The notes: a model not told the origin generated them from the sequence alone. Shown: positions 34,440 to 44,652, numbered from the stretch's first letter. The stretch: 64,000 nt of DNA from Aestuariibius sp. HNIBRBA575 (GCF_040932005.1 NZ_CP162414.1:957501-1021500); one strand, 5' to 3'. Translations and numbers: made by a program.

Positions 34440-34493
34440 CAACGGGTCACACAGGCGCTACGTATTCCTACGTAAGCCCCGTTTGACCCGTTG
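34440..34493. repeat. 54-nt nested inverted repeat between topA and scoA
   Basis: Outer arms CAACGGGTCA (34440-34449) and TGACCCGTTG (34484-34493) match perfectly. Inside, GGC..TACGTA (34454-34464) and TACGTA.GCC (34469-34478) form a second stem around TTCC. No T-run follows on either strand, so a simple terminator is unlikely; an operator upstream of scoA or a structured 3' end of topA mRNA are options. Confidence 0.7.
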
Positions 34494-34511
34494 AAAATCA
34501 GGGTGTGAAAA

Positions 34512-37127
34512 TCAGGCTTCGTCGGTCTTTTTCGCGGCAGTTTTCTTCGCCGCTGTCTTCTTGGTCGCGGGCTTCTTTGCGGGGGCCTTTTTCTTAGCTG
34601 CAGGCTTCTTGGCTGCGGCTTTGCGGGCTGGCTTCTTCTTGGCGGTTTTTTCTGCGATCAAGGCCACCGCCTGATCCATTGTGATGTTGGCGACGTCGAT
34701 GTCTTTGGGGATCGTCGCGTTGACTTTGCCCCATTTCACATAAGGCCCGAATTTGCCGTCCATGACATTTACCGGCCCGCCCTCATCGGGGTGTTCGCCC
34801 ATTTCTTTCAACGCTTTGGCTGCCGTGCGGCCACGTCCGGGATTGGCACGTTTATGAGCCAGCAATTCCACCGCGTGGTTCATGCCCACTTCGAACATTT
34901 CGTTATATTGTTTGAAGTTCACATAGACGGGTTTTTCATCCCCAGGCAATTTATGCATCAAATAGGGGCCAAACCGCCCCAGATTGGCACTGATCCGGCC
35001 GCCATCAGGATGTTCACCCACATTGCGTGGCAAAGACAGCAATTGCACCGCCAATTCCAGCGTGGTTGCATCCTTTTCCCAGCCGCCATGTCGGGCTTGG
35101 GGCAAAGATGTCCGTTTGGGTTTTTTGTTTTCAGGCGTGACATCGCCGCGCTGAACATACGGCCCATAACGTCCTGATTTCAGGTGGATTTCATCCCCTG
35201 CATCTTCGCCCAGAACCCGTTCTTCGCCATCAGCACCTTCGCCCGCGATGGGGCGCGTATAGGTGCATTCGGGGTAATTGCCGCAGCCGACAAACCCGCC
35301 GGTGCGCGATGTTTTCAAATGCAGGCTGCCATTGCCGCATTTCGGACAGACCCGTGGATCGGTGCCATCGTCGCGGGGCGGGTACAGCTGTGGCGCCAGC
35401 GCGTCATCCAAAATGTCCAGCACTTCGGAAATGCGCAAATCAGACGTTTCATCGATGGCTTTGTGGAAATCGCTCCAGAACCCATGCAAAACCGTCTTAT
35501 AGTCGCGATCCCCGGCCGATACTTCGTCCAGCTCGCTTTCCAAATTCGCGGTGAATTCATAGCCCACATATTTGCGAAAGAAATTCATCAAGAAGATGGT
35601 GACGATCCGGCCTTTATCCTCTGGGAACAGGCGGTTTTTGTCTTTGCGCACATATTCGCGATCTTGGATCGTGGTGATCACCGACGCATAGGTGGACGGG
35701 CGGCCAATGCCCAATTCTTCCATCTTTTTCACCAAAGTCGCCTCGGTGTAGCGCGGCGGCGGCTGGGTGTGGTGCTGTTCAGGTGTCACGGTTTTCTTGG
35801 CGGTTGGTTCACCCTGGCTCAGGGCTGGCAGACGTTTGTCATCGTCATCCACCACGTCATCGCGGCCTTCTTCGTAGACCTTCATAAAGCCGTCAAACAT
35901 CACCACCTGACCGGATGCGCGCAGGCCAACCTGACCATCAGCAGATCCGATTTCGACCGTTGTACGTTCAAACCGGGCCGATTCCATCTGGCTGGCAATC
36001 GTGCGTTTATAGATCAGATCATAGACTTTGTGCTGATCGGCATCCTTGATGCTTAGATCATCGGCGGATTTCATCATATCCGTCGGGCGGATACATTCAT
36101 GCGCCTCTTGGGCGTTTTTAGCTTTGTTTTTATAGATACGCGGCGATTTGGGCAGATAGCTGTCGCCGAATTTCGTGCCAATGGCGTCGCGTGCGGCGGT
36201 GACCGCTTCGGGGGCCATGTCGATCCCGTCGGTCCGCATATATGTGATATATCCAGCCTCATACAGACGCTGCGCCGCGCTCATGGTTTGGCGCGCGCCC
36301 ATGGAAAATTTGCGGCTGGCCTCTTGCTGCAACGTGGACGTCATGAACGGTGCGGCCGGGTTGCGGGTTGCTGGTTTGGCCTCAACGGATGTCACCGACA
36401 AATCGCGGCTTTGGACGGCGGCGACGGCCAATTCGGCCTTGGTTTGATCGCCCAGATCAAATTTATCCAGCTTATCGCCCGCCAATGTGACCAGACGTGC
36501 CTCAAAGTCTTGGCCGCGCGGGTTGGTCAGCAGGGCTTTGACGGTCCAATATTCTTTGGCGTCAAAGGCTTCGATTTCAGTTTCGCGTTCCACGATCAGG
36601 CGCAGGCACACGGATTGCACCCGTCCCGCGGACCGCGCACCGGGCAATTTGCGCCACAACACCGGCGACAATTTGAACCCAACTAAATAGTCCAGCGCGC
36701 GGCGGGCCAGATAGGCTTCGACCAATGGCGCATCCACTTGGCGTGGGTTTTTCATCGCCTCGGTGATGGCGGATTTGGTGATCGCGTTGAACACAACCCG
36801 GCTGACCGGAGTGTCCTTTTTGATGGATCGGCGTTTGGTCAGGGTTTCCTGCAAATGCCACGAAATCGCTTCTCCTTCGCGATCCGGGTCAGTTGCGAGG
36901 ATCAGTTCGTTGTCCTCTTTTAGGGCGTCTGCGATCGCTTTGACGTGTTTGCGGGAATCATTCCCGACCTCCCAAATCATCGAAAAATCGTCTTCGGTGT
37001 CGACCGAACCGTTTTTGGCAGGCAGGTCACGAACATGGCCATACGACGCTAAAACCGTATAGTTAGAGCCCAAATACTTGTTAATTGTCTTAGCTTTAGC
37101 GGGGGACTCGACGACGACAACGGGCAT
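34512..37127 (-). CDS. topA: DNA topoisomerase I (type IA)
   Basis: 871 residues. TOPRIM domain starts MPVVVVESPAKAKTINKYLG with acidic ATDPDREGEA. The catalytic Tyr lies in GYITYMRTDGID near residue 300. A four-Cys zinc ribbon follows (CPKCGNGSLHLKTSRTGG and C/C after it), then topoisomerase C-terminal repeats, and a Lys/Ala-rich tail of about 45 residues (KKPAAKKKAPAKK and similar). It relaxes negative supercoils. The basic tail, frequent in alphaproteobacteria, probably binds DNA. Confidence 0.97.
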   Translation of the reverse strand: MPVVVVESPAKAKTINKYLGSNYTVLASYGHVRDLPAKNGSVDTEDDFSMIWEVGNDSRKHVKAIADALKEDNELILATDPDREGEAISWHLQETLTKRRSIKKDTPVSRVVFNAITKSAITEAMKNPRQVDAPLVEAYLARRALDYLVGFKLSPVLWRKLPGARSAGRVQSVCLRLIVERETEIEAFDAKEYWTVKALLTNPRGQDFEARLVTLAGDKLDKFDLGDQTKAELAVAAVQSRDLSVTSVEAKPATRNPAAPFMTSTLQQEASRKFSMGARQTMSAAQRLYEAGYITYMRTDGIDMAPEAVTAARDAIGTKFGDSYLPKSPRIYKNKAKNAQEAHECIRPTDMMKSADDLSIKDADQHKVYDLIYKRTIASQMESARFERTTVEIGSADGQVGLRASGQVVMFDGFMKVYEEGRDDVVDDDDKRLPALSQGEPTAKKTVTPEQHHTQPPPRYTEATLVKKMEELGIGRPSTYASVITTIQDREYVRKDKNRLFPEDKGRIVTIFLMNFFRKYVGYEFTANLESELDEVSAGDRDYKTVLHGFWSDFHKAIDETSDLRISEVLDILDDALAPQLYPPRDDGTDPRVCPKCGNGSLHLKTSRTGGFVGCGNYPECTYTRPIAGEGADGEERVLGEDAGDEIHLKSGRYGPYVQRGDVTPENKKPKRTSLPQARHGGWEKDATTLELAVQLLSLPRNVGEHPDGGRISANLGRFGPYLMHKLPGDEKPVYVNFKQYNEMFEVGMNHAVELLAHKRANPGRGRTAAKALKEMGEHPDEGGPVNVMDGKFGPYVKWGKVNATIPKDIDVANITMDQAVALIAEKTAKKKPARKAAAKKPAAKKKAPAKKPATKKTAAKKTAAKKTDEA

Positions 37128-37263
37128 GGGAATCCTTTGAATACAAACGAAGTGCTATGGCCGCGCAAAATGTGGGCGCTTGGGTAGGAATGTCAATGCG
37201 CTGGTTTAAGGGAGTGGCAAATTGACATGATATTATGCCACAGAATTTACAAAGGGGGCTGAA

Positions 37264-37695
37264 ATGCGTTGGATTTATTCGATGATATTGATTGTGATCG
37301 GTGCCGCACAGGCGTGGGGCTGGACCGAACCTGAACGCGGCAGCGACACCCGTGCGGCGCTGATGGATGCGATGCGCCCCCATGCAGAGTGGGTTTTTTG
37401 CGCGCCGGTTCAATTCGTGGTGCGTGACCTGCGGGTTTCGGGGGAATATGGGTTTGCGATGTTATCGGCCCAGCGCCCGGGCGGTGGCGCCATTCATGTA
37501 CCATCCACGCCGGGGTTCGCGCGTGGGACGATTGATACGGTCATCAGTGATCCAACCCAGATCGAGGTTTTGTATCGATTGTCAGGGCAGACATGGGTTG
37601 CGGTGCATTTCGGTATGGGATCCACAGATGTTTGGTTTTCTTGGACGCCTTATTGCGACGAATACGGCGCTGTGATCGCGGATTATTGCAAATAG
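37264..37695 (+). CDS. Secreted protein of unknown function
   Basis: 143 residues with a Sec signal peptide (MRWIYSMILIVIGAAQAWG). The mature part starts WTEPERGSDTRAALMDAMRP, which recalls a small family of proteobacterial periplasmic proteins with an EP..G...R..L.DA.RP start. It carries three Cys (FCAPVQF, PYCDEYG, DYCK). No enzymatic motif is seen. It diverges from topA and converges on dprA. Confidence 0.65.
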   Translation: MRWIYSMILIVIGAAQAWGWTEPERGSDTRAALMDAMRPHAEWVFCAPVQFVVRDLRVSGEYGFAMLSAQRPGGGAIHVPSTPGFARGTIDTVISDPTQIEVLYRLSGQTWVAVHFGMGSTDVWFSWTPYCDEYGAVIADYCK

Positions 37696-37711
37696 GTATG
37701 GTTGCGATTGT

Positions 37712-38881
37712 CTAAGAGGCCAGCGATAGCAACCCGCCGGGTTGACGATGCAGGCTGCCGTCAAGCTCTAGCTCTAGCAGGATCGCAGATAATTGATCCG
37801 CGGAACTGTTCAGATCGCGGATCAGCTGATCCTCTGCGACGGGGGATGGGCCCAGTCTGTTCAGGATTTGTTGATGCAGATCGGCGGTTTCCCTTAGGCT
37901 GCGGCGTGGTTTTTTGGGGGGGCTTTGGGATGAGGGGGCGTCAAATTGCAGATCAGGTTGATCGGGAACCGTGTTTTCGACGTCCCTGGCTGGGCCAACC
38001 GCCTCGGTGACGTCAACAGCGCCCCGGATCAGCGTTGCCCCATCGCGCAATAACATATTGCAGCCAGCCGCGCGTGCATCAAAAGGATGGCCGGGCACCG
38101 CAAAGACATCGCGCCCTTGGTCCAAGGCATTTCGTGCGGTGATCAGGCTGCCGGATCTGGCGGCGGCCTCTACCACAACAACGGCCCGAGACAGGCCCGA
38201 AATGATACGATTGCGGATCGGAAAATGGCGCGCCTGTGGTTTTAACCCCATCGGTTGTTCAGATATACGTAACCCGGACTTTTCTATTTTCTGAGCGATT
38301 TCAGTGTTTTCCAGCGGGTATATAACGTCGACCCCTCCGGCTTGAACCGCGATTGTTCCCGATTCAAGCGCCGCAGAATGGGCGATCGCGTCGATCCCGC
38401 GCGCCAATCCTGACACGATGGCGAACCCTTCGGCCGAAAGGTCAGTCGCCAATTTACGCGCCATTCGGGTGCCCAGCGAGGATGCGTTGCGCGCGCCCAC
38501 CATCGCAATGGCGGGGCGGTTTAACAGCGATACATCCCCCAAACACCACAAAAACGGCGGCGCATCCGGCAGATCGTTTAACATCAAAGGATAGTGTTGC
38601 GTCCCGCGAAAGATCAGCTGCGCGCCTGCGCGATCACCATTGCGCATTTCAGCGTCGATGACGCCAGTTGGGCAGATGGTGTAATCTGATACACCAGCGG
38701 ATCGCGCAACATGGGGCAGGGCCGCCAATGCGGACTGGGCGGAACCGTGTTCGCGCAACAATCTGTAATAGGTTGAGATGCCAACACGTCGAGAGCGCAA
38801 CAAGCGAAGGCTAGCGAACCTATCGTCTTCCGTGGTGGGTGGGAGTGGGGGGTGAGTGGAAGAAGTGAGTTCCTCTGTCAT
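37712..38881 (-). CDS. dprA: DNA processing protein DprA/Smf
   Basis: 389 residues. The Rossmann-like core carries AMVGARNASSLGTRMA, IVSGLARGIDAIAHSAAL, FPIRNRIISGLSRAVVVVEA and SGSLITARNALDQGRDVFAVPG, which form the single-stranded DNA binding region. The C-terminal DprA winged helix is present (NRLGPSPVAEDQLIRDLN). DprA loads RecA on incoming DNA during transformation; most bacteria carry it without known competence. A Tad pilus is in the same window, but no other com gene is. Confidence 0.95.
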   Translation of the reverse strand: MTEELTSSTHPPLPPTTEDDRFASLRLLRSRRVGISTYYRLLREHGSAQSALAALPHVARSAGVSDYTICPTGVIDAEMRNGDRAGAQLIFRGTQHYPLMLNDLPDAPPFLWCLGDVSLLNRPAIAMVGARNASSLGTRMARKLATDLSAEGFAIVSGLARGIDAIAHSAALESGTIAVQAGGVDVIYPLENTEIAQKIEKSGLRISEQPMGLKPQARHFPIRNRIISGLSRAVVVVEAAARSGSLITARNALDQGRDVFAVPGHPFDARAAGCNMLLRDGATLIRGAVDVTEAVGPARDVENTVPDQPDLQFDAPSSQSPPKKPRRSLRETADLHQQILNRLGPSPVAEDQLIRDLNSSADQLSAILLELELDGSLHRQPGGLLSLAS

Positions 38882-39133
38882 CCTGGTCTCCGCTTGTTGC
38901 AGAATCAGGTTTACGCCGTCGAGGTTAACGGAAGGTTTACAATGGATATGACCCGCATTCTAAGGGCCGCAGCCACCAAGGTTTCACGATATTTTGCGCG
39001 ATACATGTGCAGGAACTGCACGAGAGGCGCGTTGCCTGATTATCCGACCAGTCGTTAACGTCTTGGAAAGGGATACGAGGCGATGATGCCTTAGATTTTA
39101 ATGGATATTTGACAACAAAAAGGAAATATCGCT

Positions 39134-39358
39134 GTGATTTGGTTCTTTTTGATGATTGGGGCAACGCTGGCCACCCTGAGCGGTGTTATCGCATATTGGG
39201 CAATGGATTGGGGCCTGTGGATGTCGATTGGGACCTATTTTGTTGTTGGATATGGCAGCGTCGGGTTGATGATGGCCGCCTCTATGCGGCCAACGGATCA
39301 GACCTCCATGCCCGATCCGATCAGGGATGGGCATGCTCGAAACAGCAAACTGGTCTAG
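39134..39358 (+). CDS. Small membrane protein, unknown
   Basis: 74 residues from a GTG at 39134, with AAGGAAA 8-10 nt upstream. Two hydrophobic stretches (residues 1-24 and 27-49) with a short hydrophilic tail predict a two-helix membrane protein. It lies alone between dprA and tldD. Codon choice looks normal, but no family is recognised. An internal ATG at 39152 is an alternative start. It may be real or chance. Confidence 0.45.
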   Translation: MIWFFLMIGATLATLSGVIAYWAMDWGLWMSIGTYFVVGYGSVGLMMAASMRPTDQTSMPDPIRDGHARNSKLV

Positions 39359-39406
39359 CTAAGGCACAGCCGAACAGGTTTGAGAGTTAGCAACGGTGGC
39401 CGCGGA

Positions 39407-40828
39407 TCAGGCCGCTGCACCACCCACCGTCAAACCACCGATCATCAGGCTGGGCTGCCCCACACCAACAGGCACCCATTGGCCGGCTTTGCCGCAATTG
39501 CCCACACCCGGATCCAGTGCCATATCATTGCCGATCCCGCGGATTTGTTTCATTGCCGTTGCGCCATCGCCAATCAGCGTCGCGCCTTTGACCGGTGCGC
39601 CCACTTGACCGTTGATCACCCGATAGGCTTCGGTGCAGGAAAACACGAATTTGCCGTTTGTGATGTCAACCTGACCACCGCCAAATCCAACCGCGTAAAT
39701 CCCATCCTTTAGATCGGCCACCAAATCCTGCGGGTTCGTATCGCCGCCTAACATATAGGTGTTGGTCATGCGTGGCATGGGCGCATGGGCAAAGCTTTCG
39801 CGGCGACCGTTCCCGGTCGGGTCCACACCCATCAACCGCGCGTTTTGGCGGTCTTGCATATAGCCAACCAGAACACCGTCTTCGATCAATGTGTTTTTCC
39901 GGCTGGGCGTGCCTTCGTCATCGATCGTGATCGATCCACGGCGATCGGGAATCGTGCCATCATCCAGCACAGTCACCCCTTTGGCGGCCACCTGTTGGCC
40001 CATCAACCCCGCAAAAGCAGAGCTGCCCTTGCGGTTAAAATCACCTTCTAACCCGTGCCCCACCGCTTCGTGCAGCAAAATCCCGGGCCAGCCATTGCCC
40101 AGCACCACGTCCATCACGCCGGCAGGGGCGGCTTCGGCGCTGAGATTGACCAACGCCACCCGCAACGCTTCGCGTGCAACGGGTTGCCAGTGATCCGGGC
40201 CAATCAAACCGATCAAACCAGCACGACCCCCGCCGCCAAAACTTCCCGCTTCGCGTTTGCCATTCTCTTCGACAATGACGGAAATGTTCAGGCGCGACAT
40301 GGGGCGTGTATCCGTCACTAACGTGCCTTCGGGACGCAGAATCGCCACTTCTTGGTGTGAGGCGGCGATGGTGGCTGTGACCTGAACCACGCGTTTGTCC
40401 AACCCGCGCGCAAAGTTATCAATTTCCCGCAACAGATCGATTTTGGCCGGGAATGTCGCCTCGGCCATTGGATCGGCATCCGTATAAAGCTGTACATTGG
40501 TGCGCACCGGCCCATCAGCCATCGTGCCGCCACCGGCCCCGACGGCCAGCCGGGTTGTCGAAACCGCACGGCGCAGGGCCTGTTCGGTCAGGGTGGTGGA
40601 ATGGGCATAACCGGTGGTTTCCCCGCGCACAGCCCGCAGGCCGAACCCCTCTGAGGCGTCATATGACGCGGTTTTCACCCGGCCATCATCAAACGAAATC
40701 ACCTCGGATCGGCGTCGTTCGAGGAATAATTCACCGTCATCCGCCCCCGCTGTGGCATCGCGCAGCGCCGCAAGCGCGGTTTCTTGGTCCAAATTCGTGT
40801 CGAATGGGCGGAAAGGATCGTGATTCAT
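39407..40828 (-). CDS. tldD: Metalloprotease TldD
   Basis: 473 residues from the ATG at 40828; the frame is open to 40852, but MNHDPFRPFD is the family start. The zinc-binding motif HEAVGH (253-258) followed by GLEGDFNRKG marks the catalytic TldD subunit, as opposed to PmbA/TldE. TldD/TldE process ribosomally made peptides and degrade CcdA-type antitoxins. The partner pmbA is not in the window. It diverges from ctaC. Confidence 0.93.
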   Translation of the reverse strand: MNHDPFRPFDTNLDQETALAALRDATAGADDGELFLERRRSEVISFDDGRVKTASYDASEGFGLRAVRGETTGYAHSTTLTEQALRRAVSTTRLAVGAGGGTMADGPVRTNVQLYTDADPMAEATFPAKIDLLREIDNFARGLDKRVVQVTATIAASHQEVAILRPEGTLVTDTRPMSRLNISVIVEENGKREAGSFGGGGRAGLIGLIGPDHWQPVAREALRVALVNLSAEAAPAGVMDVVLGNGWPGILLHEAVGHGLEGDFNRKGSSAFAGLMGQQVAAKGVTVLDDGTIPDRRGSITIDDEGTPSRKNTLIEDGVLVGYMQDRQNARLMGVDPTGNGRRESFAHAPMPRMTNTYMLGGDTNPQDLVADLKDGIYAVGFGGGQVDITNGKFVFSCTEAYRVINGQVGAPVKGATLIGDGATAMKQIRGIGNDMALDPGVGNCGKAGQWVPVGVGQPSLMIGGLTVGGAAA

Positions 40829-41018
40829 CGGGGGTGAATTCCACTTTTGCATTGATCTGGGTCAAAAAAGGTCAGTTTGCCGCAACTCACCTTCTTGTCT
40901 GTTGAGGTAGGATATGGGAAACCCATCAGCGGATACAACGGGATTCCGTTGGAGGGAGGCATGTGCCCGCCGAATGGCAGGGTCGGACCCCCTTCGCGAG
41001 TGAGAGACAGGGAAAGAC

Positions 41019-41858
41019 ATGCGATTGACCAATATTGCCAAAGCTGTTGCTGCATTGACGTTGGGGGCCACGGCGGCCACCGCACAAGAAGCAGGTGAAA
41101 TCATCGGTGCACCAACACCGGGCGCGCTGGGATTTCAGCCCGCTGCAAGTGAACTGGCGCGTGACCTGCAATGGCTGGACGGAATGATTCTGGTGATCAT
41201 CACCGCCGTCACGCTGTTTGTGGTTGGCCTGCTGGCCTATGTGATTTTGCGTTTCAACAGCAAAGCGAACCCAAAACCTGCGGGTTTCACCCATAATTCT
41301 CCGCTGGAAATCGCCTGGACTGTGGTGCCAATCGTTATTCTGGTCTTTATCGGGTCGTTTTCACTGCCGATTCTGTTCAAACAGCAGGAAATGCCAGAGG
41401 CGGAACTGCACATCAAAGTCACTGGGTATCAGTGGTATTGGTCCTATGAATATGTCGATGATGCGGTTTATTTCGAAAGCCGGATGATCGGTGCCGGGTC
41501 TAACCTGAACGACGCAACTATTGCTGAGCTGGAAGCTGCCGGTTTCACAGAAGACGAATGGCTGCTGGCGACTGACACTATTGTGGTTGTGCCTGTGGAT
41601 ACTGTGGTTGTGATGGATGTCACCGGTGCGGACGTGATCCACGCCTGGACCATCCCAGCGTTCGGCGTGAAACAGGATGCGGTTCCCGGTCGTTTGGCGC
41701 AGCTGTGGTTCGCCGCCGAAGAAGAAGGCATCTACTTTGGTCAGTGTTCCGAGCTTTGCGGCAAAGACCACGCCTATATGCCCATCACCGTCAAAGTTGT
41801 GAGCCAAGAAGAGTACGACGCTTGGTTGATCAATGCCAAAGACGAGTTTGCGGCCTAA
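41019..41858 (+). CDS. ctaC: Cytochrome c oxidase subunit II
   Basis: 279 residues with a signal peptide (about 22), two transmembrane helices (55-80 and 97-120) and a periplasmic cupredoxin domain. All CuA ligands are present: His208, Cys243, Glu245 (backbone), Cys247, His251 and Met254 within [27 protein letters not shown] (134-145) is the aromatic electron-entry patch. It accepts electrons from cytochrome c for the aa3 oxidase. It leads the ctaC-ctaB-orf-ctaG-ctaE run; subunit I is not nearby. Confidence 0.97.
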   Translation: MRLTNIAKAVAALTLGATAATAQEAGEIIGAPTPGALGFQPAASELARDLQWLDGMILVIITAVTLFVVGLLAYVILRFNSKANPKPAGFTHNSPLEIAWTVVPIVILVFIGSFSLPILFKQQEMPEAELHIKVTGYQWYWSYEYVDDAVYFESRMIGAGSNLNDATIAELEAAGFTEDEWLLATDTIVVVPVDTVVVMDVTGADVIHAWTIPAFGVKQDAVPGRLAQLWFAAEEEGIYFGQCSELCGKDHAYMPITVKVVSQEEYDAWLINAKDEFAA

Positions 41859-41880
41859 ATCGGCCTGATCCGAACCTGAG

Positions 41881-41904
41881 GCGGGCCCAGAGGGGCCCGC
41901 TTTG
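41881..41904 (+). terminator. Hairpin between ctaC and ctaB, possible attenuator
   Basis: GCGGGCCC (41881-41888) and GGGCCCGC (41893-41900) form a perfect 8-bp stem with a 4-nt loop, followed by TTTGTT. Within an operon it may lower transcription of the assembly genes relative to the structural subunit. Confidence 0.6.
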
Positions 41905-41958
41905 TTCCAAACTGCACCCAGACATGCATTGCCTTTTTGATGATGCGCTAGGACCAAG

Positions 41959-42897
41959 ATGACCGATCTGAATTATCAGGACAGCACCACGCAAGAGGCG
42001 GGCATGGGCGACTATTTTGCCTTGCTGAAACCCCGCGTGATGTCGCTGGTTGTTTTCACGGCTCTGGTTGGGATCCTTGTCGCCCCCGGCGCATCCCTGC
42101 ATCCGTTTGAGGCCTTTGTGTCGATCCTGTGTATCGCTGTTGGCGGCGGGGCGTCCGGGGCGCTGAACATGTGGTGGGATGCGGATATCGACCGTATCAT
42201 GAAACGCACCGCCAACCGGCCCATCCCGTCGGGCCGCGTCCAACCCCAAGAAGCGCTGGCCATTGGTCTGGCCTTGTCCGGTTTCTCGGTCATTCTGTTG
42301 GGGCTGGCGTCAAACTGGCTGGCGGCGGGCATTCTGGCCTTTACCATCTTCTTTTATGCCGTGGTCTATTCCATGTGGCTGAAACGCTCGACCCCGCAGA
42401 ACATCGTGATCGGTGGCGCGGCGGGCGCGTTTCCCCCCATGATCGGTTGGGCCGTGGCAACCGGATCAATCAGCATCGAAAGCGTGCTGATGTTTTCGCT
42501 GATCTTTATGTGGACACCACCGCATTTCTGGTCGTTGGCGATTTTTGTGAAATCTGATTACGGCAATGCGGGCGTGCCGATGTTGACCGAAACCCATGGT
42601 CGCCGCGTGACCCGTAACCATATCCTTGGCTATATGATCTGCCTGATCCCTGTTGCGCTGGGCCTTGCGTTCACATCCATTGGCGGGCCGATCTATCTGG
42701 CGGTTTCGATGGGTCTGAACCTGTGGTTCCTGCAGGCCTGTATCGTGGTTTGGCGCCGGAACGAAGACGCCGCCGAAGCCGACAAATTCGCCGCAGAACG
42801 CCGCGCCTTTAAGGTATCGCTGGCCTATTTGTTTGGCCATTTCACCGCATTGCTGGCCGAGGCCGCATTGACCCCTTGGGGGCTAGGAGGCTGGTAA
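41959..42897 (+). CDS. ctaB: Protoheme IX farnesyltransferase (heme O synthase)
   Basis: A 312-residue UbiA-fold membrane enzyme. Asp-rich motif 1 is NMWWDADIDRIMKRTANRP, and the second region is MWTPPHFWSLAIFVKSDYG, specific to heme O synthases. It transfers a farnesyl group to heme b, giving heme O, the precursor of heme A for the oxidase. Its TAA overlaps the next ATG (TAATG). Confidence 0.96.
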   Translation: MTDLNYQDSTTQEAGMGDYFALLKPRVMSLVVFTALVGILVAPGASLHPFEAFVSILCIAVGGGASGALNMWWDADIDRIMKRTANRPIPSGRVQPQEALAIGLALSGFSVILLGLASNWLAAGILAFTIFFYAVVYSMWLKRSTPQNIVIGGAAGAFPPMIGWAVATGSISIESVLMFSLIFMWTPPHFWSLAIFVKSDYGNAGVPMLTETHGRRVTRNHILGYMICLIPVALGLAFTSIGGPIYLAVSMGLNLWFLQACIVVWRRNEDAAEADKFAAERRAFKVSLAYLFGHFTALLAEAALTPWGLGGW

Positions 42898-43142
42898 TGG
42901 CGATCAAAGTAGAACACGAATTGCACACCCGTCGCAAAGGCCGCAACAATGGTGTTGGCCTGCTGCTGGTTGGGTTTGTGGCCATCGTTTTTGGCCTGAC
43001 GATTGTTAAGGTTCTGAACCTCGAACATATCGCGGAATTTGAACGTACCGATCACGCACTGCGGCCACAATTGCTGCCCACAGATGCCGAAGTAGAGGCC
43101 CAAACCAATGCGGCCCCCGCAACGACTGAGGACAGCGAATGA
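42897..43142 (+). CDS. Small single-pass membrane protein of the cox operon (CoxF-type)
   Basis: 81 residues from the ATG overlapping the ctaB stop. Basic cytosolic start (MAIKVEHELHTRRKGRNN), one helix (VGLLLVGFVAIVFGLTIV), and an acidic tail. A small gene at this position between ctaB and ctaG is usual in alphaproteobacterial cox operons. A role in oxidase assembly or stability is likely but not shown by sequence. Its stop overlaps the ctaG start by 4 nt. Confidence 0.75.
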   Translation: MAIKVEHELHTRRKGRNNGVGLLLVGFVAIVFGLTIVKVLNLEHIAEFERTDHALRPQLLPTDAEVEAQTNAAPATTEDSE

Positions 43143-43735
43143 AGCTTTTCCCAAATATCCAAGGCCCCCAACGCACGGTGATCCAATTGGTCAGCGTTGT
43201 GTTGTTGATGGGCGGGTTGTCCTGGGCCTCGGTGCCGTTTTACGACTGGTTCTGCCGGGTCACCGGGTTTGGCGGGGCCACCAATGTGGCTGAATCTGCC
43301 AGTGATCTCATACTGGATGAAACCATCACCATCCGGTTTGATGGATCTATCGCCAGCGGATTGGCCTGGGAATTCAAGCCGGTTGTGCGCGAAATGGACC
43401 TGCGCATCGGCGAAACCGGATTGGCGTTTTACACAGCCACCAACATTTCTGACCGCCCCATTGCCGGGCAGGCCAGCTATAATGTCACGCCTTATGAGGC
43501 CGGTGGTTTTTTTGATAAAATCGATTGTTTCTGTTTCACCGAACAGGTTTTGATGCCCGGTGAATCCGTTGACATGCCTGTGTCGTTCTTTGTGGACCCC
43601 GCGATTGTGGATGACCGCGAAGGCCAGTACGTGCACACAATCACGCTAAGCTACACGTTTTACGAAATTGACCTGCCCGAAGAGATCGCGCAGGCCGACA
43701 TCATTGGGGCGCAACCCGCCTCTGACTTGAATTAG
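43139..43735 (+). CDS. ctaG: Cytochrome c oxidase assembly protein CtaG/Cox11
   Basis: 198 residues with one N-terminal membrane anchor and a periplasmic immunoglobulin-like domain. Copper-binding CFCF is at 130-133 (Cys130, Cys132), with an additional Cys39 in [13 protein letters not shown]. Cox11 delivers copper to the CuB centre of subunit I. Overlap with the gene ahead is ATGA. Confidence 0.95.
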   Translation: MKLFPNIQGPQRTVIQLVSVVLLMGGLSWASVPFYDWFCRVTGFGGATNVAESASDLILDETITIRFDGSIASGLAWEFKPVVREMDLRIGETGLAFYTATNISDRPIAGQASYNVTPYEAGGFFDKIDCFCFTEQVLMPGESVDMPVSFFVDPAIVDDREGQYVHTITLSYTFYEIDLPEEIAQADIIGAQPASDLN

Positions 43736-43758
43736 ACCATCCTTGGGGAGCAATCGAA

Positions 43759-44595
43759 ATGGCGCATGAAAAGAACCATGATTATCACATCCTGAACCCC
43801 TCTATCTGGCCGTTGACCGGCGCAGTTGGGGCCTTTTTTATGCTATTCGGAGCGGTGCTCTGGATGTCACCAAATGTAGAGAATAACCAACCCTACATGT
43901 TCATCATCGGCTTTATCGCTGTGCTGTACACTATGTTTGCATGGTGGAGCGAAGTGGTGGTCGAAGGGCAGGGCGAAATAGACCACACACCGGTTGTGCG
44001 CATCGGTCTGCGCTACGGCTTTATCCTGTTCATCATGTCCGAAGTGATGTTCTTTGCCGCTTGGTTCTGGTCGTTCTTCAAACACGCGCTGTATTCCATG
44101 CACACCTATTACGGCACAGAATACACGTTGCCTGATATCCACGTGGTTGACCCGTTCCACCTGCCGCTGATCAACACTTTGGTGTTGTTGCTGTCGGGTT
44201 GTGCGGTGACTTGGGCGCACCACGCGCTGGTCCACGGCACAGGCACAGAACAGGAACGCAAAGACGTGTCCACAGGTCTGGGCATCGCGGTGGTTCTGGG
44301 CATCATCTTTACCATCCTGCAGGGCTACGAATATCGTGAACTGATCCTGCATGATGATTGGACATTTGGTGGCAACATCTTCTACTCCAACTTCTTTATG
44401 GCAACTGGGTTCCACGGGTTCCACGTGATCATCGGGACGATCTTCTTGGCGGTGTGCTGGTATCGCGTTGCGCGCGGTCACTTCACCGCTGAAAAACATG
44501 TCGGTTTCGAAGCGGCAGCTTGGTACTGGCACTTCGTTGACGTGGTGTGGTTGTTCCTGTTCGTTGCGGTCTACATTTGGGGCCAGGGGGCATAA
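43759..44595 (+). CDS. ctaE: Cytochrome c oxidase subunit III
   Basis: A 278-residue protein with seven predicted helices. Family blocks include [38 protein letters not shown] and HHALVHG, with [14 protein letters not shown] and the closing [19 protein letters not shown]. It stabilises the catalytic core of the aa3 oxidase in the inner membrane. A GGGGAG site precedes the ATG. A strong hairpin lies between it and the SURF1 gene. Confidence 0.97.
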   Translation: MAHEKNHDYHILNPSIWPLTGAVGAFFMLFGAVLWMSPNVENNQPYMFIIGFIAVLYTMFAWWSEVVVEGQGEIDHTPVVRIGLRYGFILFIMSEVMFFAAWFWSFFKHALYSMHTYYGTEYTLPDIHVVDPFHLPLINTLVLLLSGCAVTWAHHALVHGTGTEQERKDVSTGLGIAVVLGIIFTILQGYEYRELILHDDWTFGGNIFYSNFFMATGFHGFHVIIGTIFLAVCWYRVARGHFTAEKHVGFEAAAWYWHFVDVVWLFLFVAVYIWGQGA

Positions 44596-44652
44596 AGCGG
44601 CATAATTCGCCCGGGCGGGTCTTGACCCTCCTGCTCAATCAGGATGAAACAG

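Noticed and set aside
34515..34640. Low-complexity repeat at the start of the minus-strand topA end
   Set aside because: It simply encodes the Lys/Ala-rich tail usual in alphaproteobacterial TopA, not a separate element.
35184..36056. Plus-strand frame of 290 residues opposite topA
   Set aside because: Antisense to the zinc and core region of topoisomerase I; no motif of its own.
37712..38881. dprA together with Tad pili as a competence system
   Set aside because: DprA is almost universal and no comEC, comF or other uptake gene is in the window.
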